NCBI GenBank assembly: GCA_012026795.1
Contig: VEPM01000030.1
Span: forward strand, 1-50,911
Reading direction: 5' to 3'
DNA: 50,911 nt
Origin: Candidatus Methanoperedens sp.
Lineage (GTDB): Archaea; Halobacteriota; Methanosarcinia; Methanosarcinales; Methanoperedenaceae
Numbering within the stretch: the first letter of the stretch is position 1; each line of letters starts with the position of its first letter. Under the pieces are notes generated by a model. That model saw only the letters and a program-made list of their open reading frames with translations. It was not told where the DNA came from and ran no database searches. Made by a program: the position numbers and the translations under genes. Shown here one piece after another: positions 16,703-24,043 of this stretch.

Positions 16703-17938
16703 TCAATAATCAAGCCTGTCAAGTCTTGTGTCTGCATGATGCTCATTCCAGTCTAATCTTATTCCATAGTTTTTCCTGATGTCATGCAAACCCTGTGTTA
16801 ATCTCACATAGTACTCAAGATTAGGACGTTTTTGTTGTTCTCTGAAAAATTCCGAACCTTTTCTGACGCCCCATATCGTGGATGAGATCGTCACTCCATG
16901 CCTTGCGAAATACTCAGCACCCTCAAAAGTGGATTTCAATGCGTCATCATTTGTTTTAAATCCGTACGGCTGTGCGGTCTCTACTCCACCTACTACCTGT
17001 GTGCAAACATGATTCTCGCCAAAAACATCCACTGCTTTGATCGCGCTGTTTATCCAGTAATCCCTTCCAAACCACTTTGATTTTCCAGGGCATATCCATT
17101 TGAAAAGTTTCTCATCCCATACCTCGATGTGGGGTTCATAATGTATATCAGCACCGGTTTCAGCCAGCCTGTTCAGTTGGTCCTCTGAAAAAGCACTTGA
17201 AACCAGCCTGACCGGAAAAGTTGATTTGAAATTTTTTCCTATTGCAGTTATTATTTCAATATATCTATTTACCTCATTATCGTATGGCGTCTCTCCTCCG
17301 AAATCAGACCCGCTGCTTAAATGTATCAATTGCCATCTTCCCTGCTCCTTCAAAGCTTCTTTAACGGTTTCATAACAATCCTGAGGATTCAACTGGTTTA
17401 AGCCGCCATGTATCTTCCTATAATCTTTTGGAAGACTGCAATATTTACAGTGATTTCCATTTTCCCAGAAATGGCAATATGCATAAGGCTGGAAACTCAG
17501 GGCATCTTCCGTAGATTCCGAAACTTTTTCCATTGGTGTTCCATTGCTTGTCTTCTTGCCATAATATTCTGGAGTGGATACGAAATCGCCTTGTGCCAGT
17601 GGTTCATTTCCATCCAGGATGGTTATTTTGTCATCAACAATGTCAACAGTATAATTATTTCCATCATTCAAAGATGCACTTCTCTGTCCTCCTGCTATTG
17701 GGGTGCCATCTTTAAGCAAAATAGTCGGGCAGGTTTCTTCAACGGCTCCAAAGCATGCGTTTAATTCTTTTGCCCTTTCAAGCACATTCTCTGTAAATTT
17801 CACTCCGCGTAATGTGGTATCTATATGCAGAATAATAGGTTCCGGTACTTCCGGATATTTTTCCACACATTCTTTAAATCCAAGTTTCTGATTCCTATCT
17901 TTTATACATACTTTTTGTTTTGTTTCCGATTTGCCCAT
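16703..17938 (-). CDS. radical SAM-like protein with C-X8-C-X2-C motif (copy 2)
   Basis: 411-residue paralogue of 12505-13788. It keeps the YYGKKTSNGTPM block, CHFWENGNHCKYC at 155-167 (again C-X8-C-X2-C), HLSSGSDFGGETPYDNE, LVSSAFSEDQLNRLAETGA, HYEPHIEVWDEKLFKW and VCTQVVGGVETAQPYGFKT. The glycine-rich GGGS of copy 1 is replaced by SSGSDFGG, so the SAM-binding stretch varies. GGAG lies upstream of the start. It lies between SBP 4 and PNPOx copy 2. That two diverged copies keep the same odd Cys spacing argues that it is functional. Confidence 0.72.
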   Translation of the reverse strand: MGKSETKQKVCIKDRNQKLGFKECVEKYPEVPEPIILHIDTTLRGVKFTENVLERAKELNACFGAVEETCPTILLKDGTPIAGGQRSASLNDGNNYTVDIVDDKITILDGNEPLAQGDFVSTPEYYGKKTSNGTPMEKVSESTEDALSFQPYAYCHFWENGNHCKYCSLPKDYRKIHGGLNQLNPQDCYETVKEALKEQGRWQLIHLSSGSDFGGETPYDNEVNRYIEIITAIGKNFKSTFPVRLVSSAFSEDQLNRLAETGADIHYEPHIEVWDEKLFKWICPGKSKWFGRDYWINSAIKAVDVFGENHVCTQVVGGVETAQPYGFKTNDDALKSTFEGAEYFARHGVTISSTIWGVRKGSEFFREQQKRPNLEYYVRLTQGLHDIRKNYGIRLDWNEHHADTRLDRLDY

Positions 17939-17953
17939 ATTTCAATATCTCCA

Positions 17954-19048
17954 TTATTTTTTATAATACGGATTAAATTCATTTGTATAGATATCAGAAG
18001 GCTTAATTTGACCTGGATTTAATTTGCCATCCTCTATAAAGCGATCAATCCACCACTGTACATCATCGTCTGTCATAAATGGATGATCAGGCACAAATGT
18101 AGGTAGATAATAATTCCCTAGCTCCGGATTTCCACCTTTTTCCTTTAGAATCTCCGACACAGCTTTCTTGACAGACTCCGGATTCTTTTGGAATTCGTCA
18201 TATATCAAACGCTGGGATTTTTCATATACCCGCACAAATCCTTTCACTGCGCCTGGATGCTCTTTTATGAAATCTTCCCTGAATCCTGCTCCCGATGCCA
18301 TCGTTGCTTTTCCCTTAATTTGATAAGAGTCGGTCACTGTTCTGATCCCTCCTCTTTTCTTTGCAATCTGATACTGTTGTTCGCCTATCACTGCGATATC
18401 AACTTGTTTTGTCCTTAAAACCTGTTCATGCTGTGCACTGGGTACAACAATCAGTTGAACCTGATCGATAGAAATTCCGTTATTTTTCAAATAAAACCTG
18501 GTTGCATAATCAGACTCAGCTCCCAGCGTATTCACTGCAATTTTTTTGTCCACAAAGTCTTTTACCGTAGATATGCTGCTGTTCTCCAGCACTACCCAGT
18601 AACTATCTGGTTTTTCTAATGTCCTGACACGTGTTCCATGGACAACTTTTATCTTTCCTCCTGAGCCAATTGCGTTTATCCATACCGGCAGAGCCGGACC
18701 TGATGAACCGGCAGCAGGATAATCAACATTATTGGCCAGTAGTGACTGTACGCCAGTAGTACCGCTTCCAGTAGGTAAGGAAGTTATGTATTCTAACTTT
18801 ACCCCCTCTTCTTCCAAAATATCTCTTCCTGTCAATTTTTTCATTATGTCCCAATTACTGGCTGTATCAGGGCTGTCAAGAATACGAATAACAACAGTAT
18901 CTTGTTTTGCAATTGTAGCTGGCTCTTTCTGTGTGTTTTCCGTTGTAAGACAACCACTACCGACAAGCAAGATAGCAACGACTGTAATAATAGATAACAA
19001 TTTAATAGTATTATTATTGTTCATATTTATTTTAATATTATTATTCAT
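17954..19048 (-). CDS. ABC transporter substrate-binding lipoprotein, NMT1/SsuA-like (SBP 4)
   Basis: 364 residues. The N-terminus has a hydrophobic stretch ending LLVGSGCLTTEN, which resembles a lipobox, so this copy may be lipid-anchored. The body has VLENSSISTVKDFVDKKIA, NTLGAESDYATRFYLKNNG and RTKQVDIAVIGEQQY, and it ends YTNEFNPYYKK. A second in-frame ATG at 19024 is an alternative start. It lies between ATPase 2 and radical SAM copy 2. No permease is encoded in this operon, so it depends on one of the others. Confidence 0.86.
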   Translation of the reverse strand: MNNNIKINMNNNNTIKLLSIITVVAILLVGSGCLTTENTQKEPATIAKQDTVVIRILDSPDTASNWDIMKKLTGRDILEEEGVKLEYITSLPTGSGTTGVQSLLANNVDYPAAGSSGPALPVWINAIGSGGKIKVVHGTRVRTLEKPDSYWVVLENSSISTVKDFVDKKIAVNTLGAESDYATRFYLKNNGISIDQVQLIVVPSAQHEQVLRTKQVDIAVIGEQQYQIAKKRGGIRTVTDSYQIKGKATMASGAGFREDFIKEHPGAVKGFVRVYEKSQRLIYDEFQKNPESVKKAVSEILKEKGGNPELGNYYLPTFVPDHPFMTDDDVQWWIDRFIEDGKLNPGQIKPSDIYTNEFNPYYKK

Positions 19049-19087
19049 ATTTTTTGCCCTATTTTTATTATATTTATTTTATTATTA

Positions 19088-19924
19088 CTACTTCGAATAT
19101 ACCGATGCAAGCTCCCAATCCTTCTGCGCTTTGATCACTTCTCCTTTGAGCAAATCCCAGACTTTATGACGGTTGTTTGCAAATTCAGGGCTTGATCTGA
19201 TATTCACATCTCTCGGTCTTGGAAGATCGATATCTATCACGTGTTTTACGGCTCCTGGTCTTGCAGTAAATACAGCGACCCTGTCTGCAAGGAAAATTGC
19301 CTCATCAATGCTGTGAGTTACAAATATAACGGTTGTACAAGTTCCTTCCCAGATTTTTAGGAGCTCATTCTGGAGAATCTCACGGGTCTGGGCATCCAGT
19401 GCTGCAAAAGGTTCATCCATCAATAATACCTCCGGATTAGTCGCAAGCGCCCTTGCTATTGCTACTCTTTGCTGCATGCCGCCGGAGAGCTGGTAGGGAA
19501 ACCTGTCCCAGAAGTCAGATAGCCCGAATACGGAGAGCAGTTTTTTAGCGATCTTTGTCCTTTCTTCTTTAGGTACATTTTGTGCTTCAAGTCCGAATTC
19601 TATGTTAGAAAGAGCGTTTCTCCAGGGAAAAAGCGCATATTGCTGGAATACATATCCGGTCTTGATATTGGTTCCTTCGACCTTTTTATCGTCCAGATAG
19701 ACACTTCCGCTGGTGGAACCTGTCAATCCGGCTATAATATCAAGCAAAACGGACTTCCCACACCCGCTGGGCCCAACAACAACGAGAAATTCCCCATTCC
19801 TGATACACAGGTCAACACCGTTTAACACCTCTATTTCATTGGATACTATGCCGTTGGAATTCACCTTCTGCCCTTCTTTGAGCTTGAATTTTTTCTTTAC
19901 GCCTTCAGATCTAATTTTGTCCAT
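19088..19924 (-). CDS. ABC transporter ATPase, SsuB/TauB-like (ATPase 2)
   Basis: About 278 residues, very close to ATPase 1 throughout: GPSGCGKSVLLDIIAGL, VFQQYALFPWRNALSN, LSGGMQQRVAIARAL, EVLLMDEPFAALDAQTR and VTHSIDEA. The start at 19924 is inferred from alignment with ATPase 1 (MDKIRSEG versus MEKVKAQG); an ATG at 19936 is also in frame. No clear ribosome binding site precedes either, so the transcript may have a very short leader. It is the first gene of operon D, behind the fourth 35-bp box. Confidence 0.91.
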   Translation of the reverse strand: MDKIRSEGVKKKFKLKEGQKVNSNGIVSNEIEVLNGVDLCIRNGEFLVVVGPSGCGKSVLLDIIAGLTGSTSGSVYLDDKKVEGTNIKTGYVFQQYALFPWRNALSNIEFGLEAQNVPKEERTKIAKKLLSVFGLSDFWDRFPYQLSGGMQQRVAIARALATNPEVLLMDEPFAALDAQTREILQNELLKIWEGTCTTVIFVTHSIDEAIFLADRVAVFTARPGAVKHVIDIDLPRPRDVNIRSSPEFANNRHKVWDLLKGEVIKAQKDWELASVYSK

Positions 19925-19965
19925 TATCATCAACATTTATTAATAATGCACCAACTATTCCATCT

Positions 19966-20012
19966 GCATATATCACACTTTAGAAATCAGCAACAATCGC
20001 CATGATAATTCC
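19966..20012 (-). promoter_or_regulatory. promoter D: conserved 35-bp box plus TATA-like element
   Basis: The box (19978-20012) reads ATGGCGATTGTTGCTGATT on minus and is followed by GTGATATATG (19966-19975). The start at 19924 is about 45 bp downstream, giving a short leader. Copies C and D also share AGATGGAATA just after the TATA element. ATTGCC at 20030-20035 could pair with GGCGAT. Confidence 0.72.
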
Positions 20013-20075
20013 ATTTTTTAGTGTTATAGCGGCAATGTTTTCCTTATCTGTACTATTTTTTTCCATCCAGGAAAA

Positions 20076-20222
20076 TATATAGATGAATTGGAGAACCTAT
20101 ACCAAAAAGAGGGAGATCCAAAAGCTAAAATACGTCTTCTTGGGGCATTAAACTCTGAATATTTCATCTATGCGTTCACAGACTGGCTGAACGGTGATGA
20201 CTTGAAAGGATGCCAGGCATGA
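20076..20222 (+). pseudogene. relic of a transposase N-terminus (HTH, IS630-like)
   Basis: A plus-strand frame gives YIDELENLYQKEGDPKAKIRLLGAL, resembling the start of IS630-type transposases or related helix-turn-helix proteins (L..LY..E.DPKAKIRLLAAL). It continues with TDWLNGDDLKG and then stops. No start codon in frame, no catalytic part and no terminal repeats are visible. The remaining bases to 20335 hold no gene I can support. It marks the upstream edge of the reductase/transport island. Confidence 0.42.
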
Positions 20223-20335
20223 CGAGCGCCGCCCGCAGTTTGAAGCCTTATCCAGCGTACAAGGGTTCGGGTGGAATGGCTGGGGAAGGTGCCTGAGCAG
20301 TATATCCTGTCAGCAAAAAATGAAAAAAAGTAGAT

Positions 20336-20578
20336 TTATGTGGTAAAGCTCGGTTTCTTCAATCTTGCAACAGCAAGCCTGATATCTTCTTCTTTGACAG
20401 TTGTTCTCTTTGCATGTTTTGCAAGGGTTATGGCTTCACGCGAAATCTCTATGCCATATTCCTCAAGGACTTTTGCAAGCTCAACGCCTGCATCCTCTGC
20501 CACCCTGTCAGCTCCTGCTTTCCTGATTATTCGTTCTACCGGCGCAAGTGGAAGTATCGGTTGTACCTGATTTGTCAT
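20336..20578 (-). CDS. archaeal histone
   Basis: 80-residue single histone-fold protein: LPLAPVERIIRKAGADRV (helix 1), a long central helix ELAKVLEEYGIEISREAITLAKHAKR, then TTVKEEDIRLAVARLK (helix 3). This is the usual length for HMf-type histones, which wrap DNA as dimers and longer polymers. AGAGGAG lies upstream of the start, and a strong TATA box is at 20633-20640. It is monocistronic and adjacent to orc1. Confidence 0.95.
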   Translation of the reverse strand: MTNQVQPILPLAPVERIIRKAGADRVAEDAGVELAKVLEEYGIEISREAITLAKHAKRTTVKEEDIRLAVARLKKPSFTT

Positions 20579-20632
20579 TTATTTTCTCCTCTTTAAATTA
20601 AAATTTTGAATAACTATTAGTGGTAATAAAGA

Positions 20633-20640
20633 TATATATA
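20633..20640 (-). promoter_or_regulatory. TATA box of the histone gene
   Basis: TATATATA preceded by an A-rich stretch (GGATTTAAAAAAC) on the minus strand, about 57 bp before the histone start. Transcription would begin near 20608, giving a leader of about 30 bases that includes AGAGGAG. Confidence 0.6.
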
Positions 20641-20739
20641 GTTTTTTAAATCCATACGGGGAATCCTAAATAATCAATGAAATAATAAACAGCAGATAAA
20701 TGCAGATAAATGCAGATATAGTTATATAAAATCTGTTAT

Positions 20740-21846
20740 TTACAATCTCACTCTTACTTCTTCCGGTTTGAACCTAAGTGTAACAATGCGGCTTCTCCCG
20801 CGTGCCCCCTTACCAGTAAAATCAGTATCTATAAGCTTGAAAGAGCCAAGCTTGTTAAGCAATTCATAAAAACTCGTGTACCCAAGAGAGGTCTTCTGGT
20901 GGAATCTTTCATAAAGGTCGCCTGAATTGGATTGGGGAGAATCCGCTATTAATCCAAGGAGTATTTTTTCATCTTTTTTCAAAGTACGCATCATATAGGA
21001 AAGATGCACAAGCCTGGATTTCTCATACGCTGATTCAACATCTTCCAGGGCAATTGTTTTACTTGCCCGCTTTTCCGAATTGAGTCCGGAGCGCTTTAAT
21101 AGGTCAATACCCACGCGCAGATCGCCAAGTGCGAAAGTGTGCTGTACTATGTTTTCAAGAACGTTTGTATCAAGCACATCCGGGTAAAACCCTAGCTTTA
21201 CGCGGTTTGACAGGATATCGCGTATCTCATCGATCGAATATGGCGGGAATTTCACTTCTTCAGGCAGGAATACAGATTCAACTTTTGGGTCAAGTATATG
21301 GGGAACACCCGTGTCGCTGAGTATCGCAATAACGCCCATCCGCGCGCCGGGATGTGTTTCATGAGCCCTCAGAAGCGAGTACAGGACATCATTGACCTCT
21401 GTGTCATAGAACAGGTAATTCATATCATCAAGCGCTACAATGAGCACTTTTTCATGCTCAACTATATATTTTGCAACATCGCCGAATATCTTCTTAAAAG
21501 AAGCTCCCGAAGCCGGGGGCGCATAACCAATGAGTTTCTTGAATATCTGTGAAAATACAGCGTATCGCGTTGAATTAACCTGGCAATTAACGAGCACCGG
21601 CACCAGCTTTTCAGAATGATTTTCGATCTCCTCGAAAACCTTTTGCACTGCTGTTGTTTTTCCTGTCCCTGGTGCGCCTATACAGAGACTGTTTAGAGGT
21701 CGTCCTCCGCCCAGGGCAGGCCGGATGCAATGCATGAGTGATGAAAGCTGTGTATCCCTGTGAAGAAAATGCTCAGGGATATGGTCAAGTTCAAATAACT
21801 CACTATCTTTGAAAAGTGTCTGGTCCCAGGAGAGAAGCTCTTTCAT
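20740..21846 (-). CDS. Orc1/Cdc6 replication initiator
   Basis: 368-residue AAA+ protein of the archaeal Orc1/Cdc6 family. Walker A is GAPGTGKTT (about 58-66), Walker B VLIVALDDMNYL, sensor 1 is near VIAILSDTGVP, and sensor 2 is LRVGIDLLKRSG. A C-terminal winged-helix domain follows (LGYTSFYELLNKLGSFKLI). It binds origins and loads MCM. Walker B has DDMN instead of the common DEID. I searched the flanks by eye for origin recognition boxes and found none convincing, so an origin here is not claimed. Confidence 0.92.
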   Translation of the reverse strand: MKELLSWDQTLFKDSELFELDHIPEHFLHRDTQLSSLMHCIRPALGGGRPLNSLCIGAPGTGKTTAVQKVFEEIENHSEKLVPVLVNCQVNSTRYAVFSQIFKKLIGYAPPASGASFKKIFGDVAKYIVEHEKVLIVALDDMNYLFYDTEVNDVLYSLLRAHETHPGARMGVIAILSDTGVPHILDPKVESVFLPEEVKFPPYSIDEIRDILSNRVKLGFYPDVLDTNVLENIVQHTFALGDLRVGIDLLKRSGLNSEKRASKTIALEDVESAYEKSRLVHLSYMMRTLKKDEKILLGLIADSPQSNSGDLYERFHQKTSLGYTSFYELLNKLGSFKLIDTDFTGKGARGRSRIVTLRFKPEEVRVRL

Positions 21847-21944
21847 ATTGTGACATTACTTTCACACAGCTTACGATAAGCTTTTCGAGATTATCCGCAT
21901 CTTGTCCGGACTTTTCTTTGCAAGGTGCAGATTGTATCTTATTG

Positions 21945-22217
21945 TTAATCCTGCCTATGGCTCAGTGTCTTTTTATTATAATACTTTTCATATTCGCTGA
22001 TCAAAATGTCTGCGTATTCGTTCCATGACCCGTCTGGCACGAAATTATAATCTGAAAGTTCCCTGACAAGTTCAATTCGTTCGATCTCATCAGGTTTTTT
22101 CTTTCCCTGGTATATTCTTTCAAATACCTCACCAACAGATATTAGACCTATCTCTGCATCCCCTATGCGTACCAGGGTGATTCTGTCATTATTTGATTGA
22201 CTATTTATCCTTCCCAT
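21945..22217 (-). CDS. conserved-looking small protein, function unknown
   Basis: 90 residues with no recognised domain. The N-terminal half reads VRIGDAEIGLISVGEVFERIY, followed by an acidic helix-rich part (KKPDEIERIELVRELSDYNFVPDGSWNEYADILISEYEKYY). No transmembrane segment and no Cys. AAGGAGGT sits 6-8 bp before the start, so it is well translated. It lies downstream of the smsC-smsB pair on the same strand with a 53-bp gap, and a link to Fe-S assembly is possible but only positional. Confidence 0.7.
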   Translation of the reverse strand: MGRINSQSNNDRITLVRIGDAEIGLISVGEVFERIYQGKKKPDEIERIELVRELSDYNFVPDGSWNEYADILISEYEKYYNKKTLSHRQD

Positions 22218-22270
22218 TTTGATTACCTCCTTTCATTTTTACCAAAATTTGATTTGAACTGTTAATTTTT

Positions 22271-23206
22271 TTATTTCAAAATTCCCCTTACGATCGTATC
22301 AACCGCTTCCTCAGGACTCAATCCGTGCGCCATGAGTGTCTCAAGCTGTTTCTTATCAACGCTTCCTATAGCGGCCTCATGTGTCACTTTTGCAAGTGAG
22401 TTTGTTACCATCACAATAGGTATAGCTTTTGCCACAGCTTTGTCCTTAACGATCTCCATGCAGTCGACATGTCCTCTTGCGCCCCGGGCATTACCTTCAG
22501 TAATACCTGTTACCTGGGCGTGCGCATTATCTTCGATCGCCACCCTTGTCTTTATTAGCCCTTTTGAATTCACTCCATCAAGTGCAACTTTATCCGTTAT
22601 TGAAATATTATCATCCCCATGTCCAAACACCCTCGCGGTTATTTCAGTTACAGCATTCTCACTCATTTTAACCGAATAATCGATCTCAAGCTTCCCAACA
22701 CGTCCACTGACCAATAAAAAATCCGTGAAATACTTCCCATTTTTTCCGATTTTTACGACAGCCTTTGGATTTACATATATCCCGCCATATATACCATGAT
22801 AATGGACTTCGGAATATCTCATAGTTGCATTTTCACCGATGTCAATTACCGCATCCATGATATGCTTTACTTTTTCCGCTTTTGGGAAAATGCAATGCGC
22901 AATAAAGCTTGCTTGCGAATCCATTTCAAATTTTACATCCATATTTATTTTTTGAATACCGCTCTTATGGAGAACCCCGAAGCAGATATGCACAGGATTC
23001 AAAAGGTGAGTCCCTTCAAGCACTTTTACCTTTACAGAAATCCCTGATCCGATCTCTTTTGCGTCAACCTCAATACCTTTAACTGCCTTCATACTCAATA
23101 TCGAGTGTCCGCTTGCAACAAGATGTGCAGTATCTTCTTTTGCCAGGATGCTTTTATCACCGCCAGCTTCTCCAAATATCTTCATCAATTCATCAAGCTC
23201 AGACAT
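22271..23206 (-). CDS. smsB: SufB/SufD-like Fe-S scaffold protein (SmsB)
   Basis: About 311 residues, shorter than bacterial SufB/SufD. The C-terminal signature is clear: ARGHVDCMEIV (a Cys at the SufB catalytic position), THEAAIGSVDKKQLETLMAHGLSPEEAVDTIV. Both a Cys and the following His of the HEAAIG motif are present, as expected for a homodimeric scaffold. In archaea this pairs with SufC as the two-gene SMS system for Fe-S cluster assembly. The start at 23206 is set by GGGAGG 9 bp upstream and overlaps the smsC stop by 8 bp, which suggests coupled translation. Confidence 0.87.
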   Translation of the reverse strand: MSELDELMKIFGEAGGDKSILAKEDTAHLVASGHSILSMKAVKGIEVDAKEIGSGISVKVKVLEGTHLLNPVHICFGVLHKSGIQKINMDVKFEMDSQASFIAHCIFPKAEKVKHIMDAVIDIGENATMRYSEVHYHGIYGGIYVNPKAVVKIGKNGKYFTDFLLVSGRVGKLEIDYSVKMSENAVTEITARVFGHGDDNISITDKVALDGVNSKGLIKTRVAIEDNAHAQVTGITEGNARGARGHVDCMEIVKDKAVAKAIPIVMVTNSLAKVTHEAAIGSVDKKQLETLMAHGLSPEEAVDTIVRGILK

Positions 23207-23915
23207 ATATACATTCCTCCCCAATACATACTTCACATTTTCTTGATTTATAATACCTGGTAACTTTCCGGGGAGAGCCGGAACAAATTATTCTTCCATT
23301 ACATATCTCGGAAGCCCTGTCGGCAATATTTGCGATCTCCTCCCTGTGTGTAATCAAAAGCACTGATGCTCCATGTTCCTTAAATTCAGTGATGACATTC
23401 AATATGTCCTGGATCGAAAGCATGTCTATACCAGAGTCAGGCTCATCAAGGACAACAAGCCTGGGGCTAAGTGCAACGACAGATGCCAGTTCGATCCTTT
23501 TTCTTTCACCGCCGCTTAGGGTACTGTCCATTATCCTTTCAAGGTAAAGCCCGGGATTCAATCCTGCCAATTCAAGATAACCGGATGGGTCAATTTCTTT
23601 ATTCCGCAGGGTCAGGTAATCCCTTACAGAAATGCCTTCAAACCTCACAGGCTCCTGCCATGCCATAGTAATTCCAAGCCTTGCCCTTTCATGCAGCAAC
23701 AGGTGATTTATGACTTTTCCATCAAACAATATATCTCCTGTTGTGGGGGTGTAACCCTCACATCCCATGATCAAGTAAGCAAGAGTGCTTTTTCCTGTCC
23801 CATTTTTTCCAAGAATTGCATGGACTTCACCGGGATGAACTAAAAGTGAGAGTCCTGAAAAAATCTCTTTTTCTTTCACCCTGTAGGTAATTTCTTTGAT
23901 CTCAAGTAAAGGCAA
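23199..23915 (-). CDS. smsC: SufC-like ATPase (SmsC)
   Basis: 238-residue ABC-type ATPase of the SufC family. Walker A GKNGTGKST, signature TLSGGERKRIELAS, Walker B LVVLDEPDSGIDM, switch His LLITHREE. SufC proteins power Fe-S assembly on SufB/D scaffolds rather than transport. The C-terminus ends with Cys-rich CEVCIGEEC. It is the first gene of the pair with smsB. Confidence 0.9.
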   Translation of the reverse strand: MPLLEIKEITYRVKEKEIFSGLSLLVHPGEVHAILGKNGTGKSTLAYLIMGCEGYTPTTGDILFDGKVINHLLLHERARLGITMAWQEPVRFEGISVRDYLTLRNKEIDPSGYLELAGLNPGLYLERIMDSTLSGGERKRIELASVVALSPRLVVLDEPDSGIDMLSIQDILNVITEFKEHGASVLLITHREEIANIADRASEICNGRIICSGSPRKVTRYYKSRKCEVCIGEECIYV

Positions 23916-24043
23916 GCTTTCCTCCCCGTCAGCTAATCTTTTTTTTGTTCCTTTCCTATTCTATATTATTGACCTCATATATACTAACTTTTTGGTATAA
24001 TACTGCTATCTTATTATTGGTAAACCCCTAAGAGGATAAATAA

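Noticed and set aside
224-19048. Naming the importers as taurine, sulfonate or thiamine-precursor transporters
   Set aside because: The binding-protein family covers many ligands, and no sulfonatase, desulfonating monooxygenase or thiamine salvage gene lies in the island; thiC is far away on another operon.
20690-20716. Tandem CAGATAAATG units before orc1's end
   Set aside because: Only two to three short units in an A/T-rich gap; too few to claim a functional repeat or CRISPR.
20579-21944. A replication origin next to orc1
   Set aside because: Orc1/Cdc6 genes are often beside origins, but I could not find repeated origin recognition boxes in the short gaps on either side.
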